From positions 2,257,501 to 2,321,500 of the forward strand of contig NZ_CP041238.1 in the NCBI RefSeq assembly GCF_013488225.1: a stretch of DNA of 64,000 bases. Reading direction: 5' to 3'. Each line of letters opens with the position of its first letter. The first letter of the stretch is position 1. The stretch is from Sinorhizobium mexicanum. Lineage in GTDB: Bacteria; Pseudomonadota; Alphaproteobacteria; Rhizobiales; Rhizobiaceae. Below are positions 63,988 through 64,000 of the stretch, piece by piece. The notes below the pieces were generated by a model. The model searched no databases, was not told the DNA's origin, and was given only the letters and a program-made list of their open reading frames with translations. The position numbers and the translations under genes were made by a program.

Positions 63988-64000
63988 CTACTCCAGGGCG
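63988..64000 (-). CDS. fixG: Possible 3' end of fixG (truncated by the window)
   Basis: The last 13 bases read, on the minus strand, ..GCC-CTG-GAG-TAG, a stop codon 4 nt before the fixH ATG. In rhizobia the gene before fixH is fixG (ferredoxin-type oxidase assembly protein), so these are likely its final codons. Only a few bases are visible, so this is context, not recognition. Confidence 0.35.

Overview
The window is about 64 kb of GC-rich (roughly 60-63 % by eye), densely coded DNA with no rRNA, tRNA, phage, insertion sequence or CRISPR that I can see. Gene content and interspersed repeats point to a Rhizobiaceae chromosome, most probably Sinorhizobium/Ensifer. The evidence is RIME-like double-palindrome repeats, a fixGHIS cluster, cobT/cobV, a BigR-Blh sulfur locus, DUF982, a usg gene and many solute transporters. 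The genus is an inference from these families, not a measurement.

Layout. 0-6 kb: two permeases of a polar amino acid ABC transporter, usg, a DUF2270 membrane protein, a TPR methyltransferase, a beta-hydroxyacid dehydrogenase, an AlkD-like glycosylase and an Lrp regulator. 6-15 kb: a coupled thermonuclease/uracil-DNA-glycosylase-like pair, a membrane sensor kinase, dgkA, divergent cobT and cobV, a DUF1289/retropepsin pair and an ABC-2 exporter. 14.8-18 kb: a sulfide/sulfur locus (persulfide dioxygenase-like Blh, BigR, split YeeE, TauE) with an inverted-repeat operator. 18-23.7 kb: an extensin-like LAS peptidase lipoprotein, a three-domain Kazal lipoprotein, a chemoreceptor and a thioesterase. 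23.9-27 kb: an unusually long uvrB carrying in-frame repeat DNA. 27-35 kb: a Gly-rich secreted protein, a J-domain protein, cspA, dusA, and a stretch of small poorly characterised genes, then a FAH-family hydrolase and a gamma carbonic anhydrase. 35.5-39.4 kb: the zinc regulon (zur-znuB-znuC with divergent znuA and palindromes between them) and an RcnB-like protein. 39.5-45.3 kb: a GH43 glycosidase and a TRAP transporter whose binding protein is convergent with its permeases.

45.6-58.1 kb is the most coherent unit. It is a nine-gene minus-strand cluster: carbohydrate ABC importer (binding protein, two permeases, ATPase), GH2 beta-mannosidase, lyxose/mannose-type isomerase, sugar phosphate isomerase/epimerase, Gfo/Idh/MocA dehydrogenase and an aldo/keto reductase. 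A LacI-family repressor is divergent from it, and two near-identical palindromes (consensus CTGTAwCGTTACmG) lie in the shared intergenic region. I read it as an uptake and catabolic pathway for a mannoside; the exact substrate is inferred. 58-64 kb: small dimeric-barrel proteins, gnd, then fixS-fixI-fixH and perhaps the last codons of fixG (cbb3 oxidase assembly and copper supply).

At least three families of short palindromic repeats sit in the intergenic spaces. A sequence resembling one of them has been absorbed into the uvrB reading frame.
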